Below, piece after piece: positions 23,765 through 32,963 of a DNA stretch of 64,000 nucleotides (its first letter is position 1; each line of letters starts with the position of its first letter). A program made the position numbers and the translations under genes. The stretch is from Clostridiales bacterium (GTDB lineage: Bacteria > Bacillota > Clostridia > Oscillospirales > CAG-272), in NCBI GenBank assembly GCA_022800625.1, contig JAAWQR010000008.1:1-64000 (forward strand), written 5' to 3'. Under the pieces are notes generated by a model. That model was not told the DNA's origin and ran no database searches. It saw only the letters and a program-made list of their open reading frames with translations.

Positions 23765-24613
23765 TCAGGAGAGAAAATATTCGCCGTCGTATACGAACTC
23801 GGCAGGACCTTCCATCGTAACGCGAAGATCATCTGTGCATGTGATCGTAAGCATTCCACCGAGAAGATGAATCTTTATCGGCACTCCAGCGTCGCAGATT
23901 CCGTTCAGCACAGATGCCGTCGCTACAGCACAAGCGCCTGTTCCGCAGGCAAATGTCTCGCCGCTTCCGCGTTCCCACACACGCATGTCAAGCTCATTCC
24001 GTGCTATTACGCGGACAAATTCCGTGTTTACGCGGTCGGGGAATATTTTGTGGTTTTCAAAATCAGGTCCGATCTCGTCAAGTCTGAGAGAAGCGATCTC
24101 GTCCATGTAGATCACAGCATGAGGATTTCCCATTGAAACCGCTGTCATGCGGTATTCTTTACCCGCAATCTCCACAGGTTCATTTATCATACGTTCGCCG
24201 CCAAATATTACAGGGATATCAGATGGTTTTATTACAGCGTGTCCCATATCGACGCTGACTGTCTCAACCTTGCCGTCCTTGATATTGAGATGCAGCGTTT
24301 TGATTCCGCTGAGCGTATCTACAGTCAAAATATCTTTCTTAACGATATCGCGCTCATACAGATATTTTCCGACGCATCTGATAGCGTTTCCGCACATTTT
24401 AGCTTCACTTCCGTCAGCATTGAATATGCGCATTTTTGCATCAGCCGAGTCAGAGCTGCAAATGAGTACAACTCCGTCCGAGCCTACTGACAAATGGCGC
24501 GGCGACATGCGTATCGCAAGGTCTGACGGATCGACATCTACACCCGACATACAATTTATGTATATATAGTCGTTTCCGATTCCGTGCATTTTTGTAAAGC
24601 GAATTTTTTCCAT
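23765..24613 (-). CDS. dapF: diaminopimelate epimerase
   Basis: FTKMHGIGNDYIYIN, MCGNAIRCVGKYL, WERGSGETFACGTGACAV. Confidence 0.96.
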   Translation of the reverse strand: MEKIRFTKMHGIGNDYIYINCMSGVDVDPSDLAIRMSPRHLSVGSDGVVLICSSDSADAKMRIFNADGSEAKMCGNAIRCVGKYLYERDIVKKDILTVDTLSGIKTLHLNIKDGKVETVSVDMGHAVIKPSDIPVIFGGERMINEPVEIAGKEYRMTAVSMGNPHAVIYMDEIASLRLDEIGPDFENHKIFPDRVNTEFVRVIARNELDMRVWERGSGETFACGTGACAVATASVLNGICDAGVPIKIHLLGGMLTITCTDDLRVTMEGPAEFVYDGEYFLS

Positions 24614-24970
24614 ATAATTTTCTTGCCTTCCCGGCTTTTTGGTACGCGAAAAGCTCAGCGTACACCGTAACACGGTGTGCTGTAGCTTATTTCGAACTCT
24701 GCCGACTCTAATATAATATATTATGGAACAAAACGCTATATTTGTCAATATTGAAAATATAAAATTTTATTATCCTCTGCTTTAATTTATTTATATACTT
24801 TTATCTTAACAGAGCTAACACAAAAATAAGGAAGTTACAAGCTCAGGTCTTATCTGAATGCAGCTGTTTTTCTCATACCATACGGAATATTGTTGAACTG
24901 CAAATTGTATTGATTAAATAATTTTTATGTATTGATTTTCAGATAGAATAATGATATAATAGAGCATAGT

Positions 24971-25044
24971 GTTTCCGTAGCTCAGCTGGATAGAGCGACC
25001 GCCTCCTAAGCGGTAGGTCGGGTGTTCGAATCACCTCGGGAACG
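24971..25044 (+). tRNA. tRNA-Arg(CCU)
   Basis: Acceptor GTTTCCG/CGGGAAC, GTAGCTCAGCTGGATAGAGC D-arm, anticodon loop CTCCTAA. Confidence 0.95.
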
Positions 25045-25052
25045 AAATCGCA

Positions 25053-25101
25053 GAAAACTGCTGTAAAATTTGTAAACTAATTTTACAACAGTTTTTTCTA
25101 T
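25053..25101 (+). terminator. tRNA-Arg terminator
   Basis: AAAACTGCTGTAAAATT ... AATTTTACAACAGTTTTTT. Confidence 0.85.
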
Positions 25102-25577
25102 AATAAAATGAAAAAATCGTGCTTATTGAAAGTGTACGAAAGAAAAAACGCAAATTTTTTTAATTATCTCTGTTTGAGAGTCTTGTATTACATGGGTTCA
25201 AATTCCTCAGCCGATAACGCCAGAATATCTTTCTATAGTCTCTTCACGCATTGCAGCAAGCCTTTTAGCTTGCCGCTTTGTTGACTGCCAACATTTTTAG
25301 AATTTGTGCACTTCGTGGATTAAATTGCTTCGGGAAACCATTCAGTACGAGAAAAAGCATAGCAACCGTCATTTGCGTATAGAGTTTACACATAATAGTG
25401 TTGGGGGGGATTATAGGATTATTGCTTTGCTATCTTCATATTTTCCATTGATTGATATACATTGATCGTAATGATATTATGTGTGCAAAGATATAAAATA
25501 CAATAAAAGTTCGCAACTTATATCAAAACATCTTATCTTCTCTTTGATATACTTGTATACGAAAGGTGGGAAACAAA

Positions 25578-26414
25578 ATGACAACATGGCGGAATACAAT
25601 TGAAAAATCGTTGATTTATATTGAAGATAATATAACGGAAAAAATCACACTACTTGACTTGGCCAATCATATAGGGTATTCACCGTTTTATTTTTCAAGA
25701 CTTTTTCGTTCAGTTGTAGGAATAACAGTAAAAAAGTATATTGCTGAACGCCGATTATGCCGTGCAGCATTTGACATAAGAGATACACATGAACGTTTAA
25801 TCGACATTGCAATCAAATATGGATTTTCGTCACAGGAAGTTCTGACAAGGGCAATAAAAAATTCATATGGATGTACTCCTAACGTTTTTCGTAGTAATCC
25901 GTACCTAATTTCATTGCCAATCAATATGTTCGTTTCCGACCTTGAAAATATTAAAGAAAGAAGGGGATTATCGATGAACGAATATCTCGAAAAAGGTAAG
26001 GAAATATTAGCTGAACACACAAAATCAACAGGGTTTACTCACAAATTTGTCGGCACTAACATTGTTTCTTCTGATCCGAAACGACTTGCTGATTTTTATG
26101 AAAAAGTTCTTGGCGCTTATATTGTCAATAACAAAGAACATGGAGGACCGTACCGTATTGAAATATGGTTTGGAGAAAGGAACGAGAATACAACTTGGAT
26201 AACGGTAAATTACGACGAGGGGTTCAAACCGAAAACATATAATACTTGTCATGGATTTGAGCTTCGCGTTGCGGACGCCGATGCGGAATATAAACGAATA
26301 AAAGATTTAGGTGTTGAAATTAAAGAACCGCCACAGGATCTGCCATGGGGTTATCGCTATTTCAACATAAAAGATCCGGATGGGAATGGAATCGACATAG
26401 TTGCAGCATTATAA
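25578..26414 (+). CDS. AraC-type HTH fused to VOC/glyoxalase domain
   Basis: N-terminal LLDLANHIGYSPFYFSRLFRSVVGITVKKYIAERRL ... IAIKYGFSSQEVLTRAIKNSYG; C-terminal RLADFYEKVLGA...GYRYFNIKDPDGNGIDIV. Confidence 0.85.
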   Translation: MTTWRNTIEKSLIYIEDNITEKITLLDLANHIGYSPFYFSRLFRSVVGITVKKYIAERRLCRAAFDIRDTHERLIDIAIKYGFSSQEVLTRAIKNSYGCTPNVFRSNPYLISLPINMFVSDLENIKERRGLSMNEYLEKGKEILAEHTKSTGFTHKFVGTNIVSSDPKRLADFYEKVLGAYIVNNKEHGGPYRIEIWFGERNENTTWITVNYDEGFKPKTYNTCHGFELRVADADAEYKRIKDLGVEIKEPPQDLPWGYRYFNIKDPDGNGIDIVAAL

Positions 26415-26596
26415 AATATAAATTTTATCACCAAAGACGGATATCTTTTGTTCTCACAGGAACATCCCATCTCCACACAAAGTATACGTATCTCTCAGTC
26501 TATTTCTTTGTGCTTAATCTATCCGCATGTTTTAAGGCGCATTCGTGCATCTTACATTCTAATTCTTGTATTATGACAGTTCTAATGACTACACCA

Positions 26597-26622
26597 AAAC
26601 TAAAAAACATGTTTTTTAGTTT
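26597..26622. repeat. 26-bp perfect palindrome AAACTAAAAAACATGTTTTTTAGTTT
   Basis: Exact self reverse complement, no loop. Confidence 0.9.
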
Positions 26623-26638
26623 CGATTAAACAAAAGAC

Positions 26639-26680
26639 CGCCGAAAGCTCTGTTAAATCAAGGTTTTCGGCGTTTCTTAT
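26639..26680. terminator. convergent terminator
   Basis: CGCCGAAA ... TTTTCGGCG followed by TTTCTTA. Confidence 0.75.
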
Positions 26681-26717
26681 TTAAGGACAGCTGCTTCATA
26701 TAAAACGTCTTATTATT

Positions 26718-27716
26718 TTATTTATCCGCAGGGAAAACAATGCCGACATTTTTTCTGACTTCATCAAGCAGCTTCATTTCAAGCTCGGAAAAATCAGCAT
26801 GTATATGACAAATCTCCCTGCTGCGAACAAGACGCGCAAACTCTTCAAGCTCAAAAACCATATTATTTTCTCTGTATTCAAAAGGAATCGGCTTTTCTTC
26901 GCCTCCGCGGCTCTTAAACACTATTTTTGTCGGTGCGGATATTTTATCAATAATCAGCGAGCCGTTCTCACCTGAAATTACACTCGGATTTACAGAATCC
27001 GAAATTTTCGAGTATGATATCACAGCGTTCATTCCACCGTACGGCAAAATAATCTCTCCCGCGCCCTCAAATCCGTTTTCAAGAAATACCGAGGAAGAGC
27101 GAATATCTCCCGTTGGATATCCGAACAGTCTGAGACACAAAAACAACGGGTACACTCCTATATCCATAACAGCCGCGTTTGAATATTCGGGACAAAAAGT
27201 GCGCATCACCTCGCCTGCCTTAAATTTGTCATATCTCGATGAATATTGGCAAAACTCGAGCGCGGCACGGCGCGGTATACCTATAAGCTCAAGTCCTGCC
27301 TTTATTGCAGACAGTGCAGGATCAAATGCCGGGCGCATTGCCTCAAGCAGGACAAGTCCACGACTCTCCGCCGCCATTCTCATTTGCCTGTATTCAGACA
27401 AATTTGATGATATCGGCTTTTCGCAAAGTACATGCTTTCCGTGAGCAAGAGCCTCCAACGTCTGAGCGCAGTGAGCCATATTCGGACTTGCAACGTAAAC
27501 AGCATCGATATCTGAATTCAGAAAAAGCTCAAAATCCGTATAAAGAGTGCCTATCCCGTGAGAGGTGCAAAATGCCCTACCCCTCTCCTCAGTCCTCGAA
27601 TAAACGGAATGTATGCAGGTGCTCTGCGACTCAGCCGCAGCAGATGCAAGCCTGTCACTTATAAAATTCGTACCGATAATACCTATTTTCAGCTTTTCGC
27701 TGTCACTTGATACCAT
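26718..27716 (-). CDS. Gfo/Idh/MocA family oxidoreductase
   Basis: KIGIIGTNFISDRL, DAVYVASPNMAHCAQTLEALAHGKHVLCEKPIS. Confidence 0.9.
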   Translation of the reverse strand: MVSSDSEKLKIGIIGTNFISDRLASAAAESQSTCIHSVYSRTEERGRAFCTSHGIGTLYTDFELFLNSDIDAVYVASPNMAHCAQTLEALAHGKHVLCEKPISSNLSEYRQMRMAAESRGLVLLEAMRPAFDPALSAIKAGLELIGIPRRAALEFCQYSSRYDKFKAGEVMRTFCPEYSNAAVMDIGVYPLFLCLRLFGYPTGDIRSSSVFLENGFEGAGEIILPYGGMNAVISYSKISDSVNPSVISGENGSLIIDKISAPTKIVFKSRGGEEKPIPFEYRENNMVFELEEFARLVRSREICHIHADFSELEMKLLDEVRKNVGIVFPADK

Positions 27717-27746
27717 ACTCAAAACCTTGCCTTTCAATATATTGGA

Positions 27747-30338
27747 TCAATCATTTACCTCGGTCATCTTTTTAAGAGTCACAGGACCTATCAGTCCGCT
27801 TCTCTCCATAACAAGAAATTTTGAGCACAGATCCCTCTGCTCGTACCCGAGATGATTTGCGACAACTACCGTGAAATCATTCTCACCGTCGCGGAGGAAT
27901 CCCGTAACGTCAAATTTGTACGGCGGAGCTATCCTGTCTCCGACTTTCTTTCCGTTTATAAACAGCTCTGCGCTCTCTCCGACCTCGCCGAGATCGAGAA
28001 TATTCGTACCGCTGCTGTCGGAAACATCAAACTTGCCCTCATACTTCATGTAACCTCCGAATCTCGGATACATATCGCGAGAAGTGATGTTCATCAGGCT
28101 GTCCGATTCAAAGGATGTAATGGGAGATTCAGGATAATTCTCTGCGGAATAAAGCGATATATTGTAGTGCGGCTCTATCGTTAGTATGCTATCTGTTTTC
28201 ACTTTTCGGAATACGGGAAGTCCCTTGGGAATATCGCCGAAGAAATATATCACAGATTCATAAGGCGCAAGCTTTGTGTGTACGGCACGATCGTGATCCT
28301 TCAGCAAATAAGCTTTATTTTCCATCGGGAAGTATGCCGCAAAATCTCCTCCCTCAAAAGCATCAAATGTAAGCGTAGTTACAATATCATCGCATATGCC
28401 CTCGTTGGTAAGCATATATGCGTGAGTATCACCGCAGCTGTAGTGGTAGAATCTCAAATTTTCCGCTTCCGAATATGATGTGATATCATAATATCCCTTA
28501 GCTCTCATCCAAAGAGTGAGAAAATCAGACGCAATTTCGTGAATATGTCCGCATTTGTGCCACTTAATGCGCTCAGACGGATGCTCGCAGGTCTTTTCCG
28601 TGATTTTATCGACAAATACCACGTCAATTCCGGCAAGCGCCGCTTCTTCAAGCCTTGCTGTCACTCTCTCCGACAGATATTCTGACATCGGTACGATAAT
28701 GCACGGATACGTCTCGTCACCGAGACACATGCGTCCGTTTTCAAAGCCTGCCATTTCAAGATAATCAGCCGAAATTATATCAAAGTCTATATGATCCTTT
28801 GTTAGAAGCCTTGCAGGCGTATAGAAATACATAAAGTCTCCGCCAGACCACTCAGCCTCGGCGTGATACAGAATCGCCGCGGATGCGTGGTGGATGCCGT
28901 CCGACATTATCGTTGATACACGGTTCATGTATTCCATCAGAAGCTTAAACTGTCTGAACTGCGGGTTGTGTTCTGCTCCCGTAAACTGCGGCGGGACTTC
29001 ATCGGGGAATTTTGCGGAAAAAGCGTGGGGAACAAAATTGTTAATGCCTCTTACCAGCATGTGGTCAGTCAGCCACTTCATCATTTTAAGTCCCTCAGCC
29101 CAGCCGTAGGCGCCGTATATTTCGCACATTGCACGTCCGTGCTTTTCAGGCTGTATGTGAGAGTGAGACGCCGCAAGCTTCGCCAAGCTGTAAGTGAAGA
29201 AATCGGAATCAGCCGTGTCATACCAACAGTTGCAGGCGTTCGGATGATCCGTAAGTCCCGGAACTATCTGATGGAGCACCACGTCAACTCCCGCCATATC
29301 CTGACCGTCAAGCGCGCGGAAATAGTGTCCTCCGCTTCCCATATTTGAGTGCTGATTGTTGTCCTCTACGACGTGTCCGATATACATGGCTCCGCGCTCG
29401 CGGCACCATGCGCCGACTCTGTCGCAGAACGATTCCTTATAAAGCGTTGACACAGTATCCATGTACGACACCCTGTAGTTCTGAGACAAGCCTGTCATCG
29501 TAAACCACAGCGAGGGCAAAGTAAGCATATAATCGTCTCCGAGCCTCTTGCGCATACCTTCTGCTATATATTTGTTCCACGGATATCTAGCATGAGATGC
29601 GCTCTCTCCCTTTATCGGCAAAGCCGAGCCGTTCATAATAAACGGTTCGTCACTGAAAAATCCTTTAAATGTTTTTCCGAAATATTTTTTCAGATGAGTG
29701 TAATGCGGCTCATATATTTCTTCAAACATTAAATTAACCGATTCGGGATTTGTAAAGTCAACCCGACCGTCAGCTTCGGGACGTTCAAAGATAAAGAACA
29801 CGCGCCAGATTCCCTGCGGAAAATCAAAAGTCACAAGTCCGTCATGAAGCTTGTCCGTAATATCTATACACTCTCCGGTCAGCATCTGTCCCTCATCGGC
29901 ACAACGGCAGGCGATTATCGCTTTCAGCTCGTCGCCTTTCGTCTCATCTGCCCAGCCCTCATATATGACCGAAGCGTCGGTAAGAGGACCGCACACGTCC
30001 ATGTGACGCTCTGTTATTGCCCGTTTGCCGAGTTCGGGGTGTTTTTCAGGCAAAATCCCGTTACAGAAGCCCGTCGGAAAGTACTTGTCATCAAGTATCC
30101 ACACCTCCATTCCGAGTCTCTCGCTCTCCTCAAGAATGAGAGCCATATCCTCCCACCATGCGTCGCGCGCAAACCCCTCATGAGGGCGCGATTCAACGCA
30201 CACTGCGGATATACCCGAATCATGTATTCTGTGAAGCTCTTTTATGAGAGTATCATCATCTTCTCCGTGCTGCCAAAAGAACGGGAGTATGTGGTTTTCA
30301 CTATCGCCGTTCAGTACGCGTTTTAATTTATCTTTCAA
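27747..30338 (-). CDS. large glycoside-hydrolase-like protein (GH106/alpha-rhamnosidase-like fold suspected)
   Basis: FFWQHGEDDDTLIKELHRIHDSGISAVCVESRPHEGF and LGMEVWILDDKYFPTGFCNG; C-terminal galactose-binding-like region. Confidence 0.7.
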   Translation of the reverse strand: MKDKLKRVLNGDSENHILPFFWQHGEDDDTLIKELHRIHDSGISAVCVESRPHEGFARDAWWEDMALILEESERLGMEVWILDDKYFPTGFCNGILPEKHPELGKRAITERHMDVCGPLTDASVIYEGWADETKGDELKAIIACRCADEGQMLTGECIDITDKLHDGLVTFDFPQGIWRVFFIFERPEADGRVDFTNPESVNLMFEEIYEPHYTHLKKYFGKTFKGFFSDEPFIMNGSALPIKGESASHARYPWNKYIAEGMRKRLGDDYMLTLPSLWFTMTGLSQNYRVSYMDTVSTLYKESFCDRVGAWCRERGAMYIGHVVEDNNQHSNMGSGGHYFRALDGQDMAGVDVVLHQIVPGLTDHPNACNCWYDTADSDFFTYSLAKLAASHSHIQPEKHGRAMCEIYGAYGWAEGLKMMKWLTDHMLVRGINNFVPHAFSAKFPDEVPPQFTGAEHNPQFRQFKLLMEYMNRVSTIMSDGIHHASAAILYHAEAEWSGGDFMYFYTPARLLTKDHIDFDIISADYLEMAGFENGRMCLGDETYPCIIVPMSEYLSERVTARLEEAALAGIDVVFVDKITEKTCEHPSERIKWHKCGHIHEIASDFLTLWMRAKGYYDITSYSEAENLRFYHYSCGDTHAYMLTNEGICDDIVTTLTFDAFEGGDFAAYFPMENKAYLLKDHDRAVHTKLAPYESVIYFFGDIPKGLPVFRKVKTDSILTIEPHYNISLYSAENYPESPITSFESDSLMNITSRDMYPRFGGYMKYEGKFDVSDSSGTNILDLGEVGESAELFINGKKVGDRIAPPYKFDVTGFLRDGENDFTVVVANHLGYEQRDLCSKFLVMERSGLIGPVTLKKMTEVND

Positions 30339-30537
30339 AACTTCCTCCGAAAATACACCCGTTATGACAGTTACGATAAATCTATACCGAGTGCAATTTA
30401 TCCGTTATATCATGCTTTGCCGTTTTTGCATTTTTATTATACCATGATTTCTTCCTTAGAGCCGCCTGTGGCGGCATTAAATTAAGAAATCAGCCGCGGG
30501 TAAAAATTTCCTCATTTATTGCCGCACGGTAAAACCG

Positions 30538-30566
30538 TGCTTTGGCATTATCATTTTTATTATACC
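30538..30566 (-). repeat. direct-repeat/promoter-like module, left copy
   Basis: accgtgctttggcattatcatttttattatacc; minus strand contains GGTATAAT. Confidence 0.5.
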
Positions 30567-30730
30567 CGAATGAGCGTTGTCAGTCAAGATGCTGTTTTAT
30601 CGATACCGTCAATTTATCGTAATTTATTTTCAGAATTGTGCCACAAGAGCAGGGCTGTATAATTGTTCATCAAAATATTATAATAGGGCGCTCACCGAAA
30701 TAGATGACCGCCCTATAAAGCGTGACTTTA

Positions 30731-31363
30731 TTAAACTTTCCTTATCGGATGTCTTATCACCGTTTTTCTTTTTTCGGGAGCCGTTTTTCGTGGATCGGAC
30801 AGATAAATCTCATGGTGCAGACGCTCATTATTTATATCATTTTCATATCCGTTTTCTTGTAAAAAGCGATCCATTACAGTTACTGTTTCACCTTCATCGT
30901 CAAATGCGCCTATGTGCATAATTTGAACGCATAACCCTTCGACAACTGTAAGGAATTTTGCTGATGAGAGGTCTAATCTCTTCTTTTTTTCTGCCGTTTC
31001 TCTCGCCCATTCAAAATCCTTTTCTGTCACAAAATCCGGCAAACGAATAACAGAGATCCAATTGAAAGCGGATTTATCGGAATATTCTGCGCCGTCCGTA
31101 TCGTCCTGCCACCAAAATCCCTCTAACGGCGGAACAACATATTCAAAAAAACCGTCTATTTTATATTCTGTCTTGTAACTCATCTTCAAGGTATATGCTA
31201 TCGCATATAAAACACTTATTGCCTCCTTGTATGCCCCGCCTTCTTCATTAGGATCACCCTTCCCTCTCACCGCAATATAATTAACCTTAGGAACATCTAC
31301 TATTTCAGGTTTATTACCGGGCATATAAAATTCTCTGTATTCTTTCTTAAAATCAAAAGCCAT
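30731..31363 (-). CDS. GyrI-like small-molecule-binding domain protein
   Basis: MAFDFKKEYREFYMPGNKPEIVDVPKVNYIAVRGKGDPNE...; GyrI-like family pattern. Confidence 0.8.
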   Translation of the reverse strand: MAFDFKKEYREFYMPGNKPEIVDVPKVNYIAVRGKGDPNEEGGAYKEAISVLYAIAYTLKMSYKTEYKIDGFFEYVVPPLEGFWWQDDTDGAEYSDKSAFNWISVIRLPDFVTEKDFEWARETAEKKKRLDLSSAKFLTVVEGLCVQIMHIGAFDDEGETVTVMDRFLQENGYENDINNERLHHEIYLSDPRKTAPEKRKTVIRHPIRKV

Positions 31364-31411
31364 AGTTTACCTCCAAAATTTCATGCTTTCTTTATGTACT
31401 GCCCGCGACTG

Positions 31412-31445
31412 TACCGTGCTTTGGCATTACATTTTTATTATACCA
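31412..31445 (-). repeat. direct-repeat/promoter-like module, right copy
   Basis: accgtgctttggcattacatttttattatacc, matching 30538 with one indel. Confidence 0.5.
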
Positions 31446-31658
31446 TGAAGCAATCGCGTTTGCTTGCAAGGACGCGATTGCGAAGCCATCAATGAACGCA
31501 GCCGCGCATTGCGCGGAGCGGAATAGCCGCTAATGTCTTACGCAGTAAGACTTTCTGCGTATATTATACCATAAGATAAGTGCAAAATCTTGCAAATATC
31601 GGAAAAGCGTGGTAAAATATATTTATACATTTTTGACCATGTAAAAACGGAGACTGCA

Positions 31659-32327
31659 ATGAATAAAGACACAAGTACCGTAATTATAGGTTTGTGCGGA
31701 AGAAGCGGTTCGGGCAAGGGATACCTGTCGGAAATTTTCGGCGAGCTCGGAATAAAATCGATCGACACTGACGCTGTGTATCACGAAATGACGGGCACAC
31801 CCACAGGCGGCAAGGTTCATCCCTGTATGAGGGAGCTTGCAGAGCAGTTTGGAAATGCTGTGCTGAACAACACAGGCTCGCTCAACAGGCGTGCACTGTC
31901 TGAGATCGTATTTGCTCCGGACGGGAAAGAAAAGCTTAATACGCTCAACCGTATCACTCACCGATATATTCTTGAAGAAACCGCACGGCGCATAGCTTCA
32001 GCTGAAAGCTCAGGAGAGGTTGCTGTAATAATCGACGCGCCGCTTATGTTTGAAAGCGGCTGTGACAGGATGTGCGACGTTATAATCGCGGCAGACGCAC
32101 CTGAAGAAGTACTGCTGCGACGAATATCAGATCGCGACGGCATCAGCATTTCAGCCGCACAGAGCAGACTTGCCTCACAGATATCGCGGGATGAACTTTC
32201 AGAACGCGCGGATTTTGTGATAAACACTCATAAGTCCCGTGATGAACTTTTAGATGAAGTCAGGGAGCTGTTATCCCGCATAACGGATAAAAATTACGCA
32301 GAGAAAGGTAAAGACCGTAAAAAATGA
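31659..32327 (+). CDS. coaE: dephospho-CoA kinase
   Basis: IIGLCGRSGSGKGYLSEIF P-loop, IDTDAVYHEMT, IDAPLMFESGCD. Confidence 0.93.
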   Translation: MNKDTSTVIIGLCGRSGSGKGYLSEIFGELGIKSIDTDAVYHEMTGTPTGGKVHPCMRELAEQFGNAVLNNTGSLNRRALSEIVFAPDGKEKLNTLNRITHRYILEETARRIASAESSGEVAVIIDAPLMFESGCDRMCDVIIAADAPEEVLLRRISDRDGISISAAQSRLASQISRDELSERADFVINTHKSRDELLDEVRELLSRITDKNYAEKGKDRKK

Positions 32328-32899
32328 AAGACAAGACCCCGATAATCCGCAGTGTCGTCATTATAACGATAGCGGCTCTGTCAATTCTTGCAGGCTTTGC
32401 ATATCAGGCAATATGCGAAAGGCTCGACTACAGGAACTATCCGCAGGATTATTCTGAATTTGTTTCAAAATATGCGGAAGAATTCGGAATTCCCGAGCAT
32501 ATCGTATACGGAGTTATAAAGTTTGAGAGCTCCTTTAAGTCAGGCAATGTCAGTGATGACGGCGGTGTGGGACTGATGTCGGTAACGCCTGAAAACTTTG
32601 ACAAGTATCTTGATCTGACAGGAGAAAAACTGCCGCACGACGCTCTGTACGGACCTGAAACAAACATAAAATACGGGTGTTTTGAGCTGTCGTATCTCTT
32701 CAATAAATACAGAAGCTGGGACGCGGCATTTTGCGCAAAACAGCTCGGACTTGAAAAAGTTGACGAATGGCGTACTCTTGAAGGAGCGGAAGACGAGGAA
32801 GGACGGCTTGTAAAGCTTCCCGAAGAAGGAGAAAAAAACGCAAAACCCTTAACCCGTGTATGCGAAAAGTACAAAGAACTGTACTATTCCGCTGAATGA
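32324..32899 (+). CDS. lytic transglycosylase (SLT domain)
   Basis: IVYGVIKFESSFKSGNVSDDGGVGLMSVTPE; N-terminal TM. Confidence 0.9.
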   Translation: MKDKTPIIRSVVIITIAALSILAGFAYQAICERLDYRNYPQDYSEFVSKYAEEFGIPEHIVYGVIKFESSFKSGNVSDDGGVGLMSVTPENFDKYLDLTGEKLPHDALYGPETNIKYGCFELSYLFNKYRSWDAAFCAKQLGLEKVDEWRTLEGAEDEEGRLVKLPEEGEKNAKPLTRVCEKYKELYYSAE

Positions 32900-32963
32900 G
32901 CGGCAAAATTACGGCTAAAAATTAAGCTATAAAAGATTATTTGTAAGGAAGGAATACATTACC

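Noticed and set aside
25180-25215. tRNA-like remnant (gggttcaaattcc)
   Set aside because: TpsiC-loop-like word but the flanking stem does not pair; no acceptor or anticodon arm.
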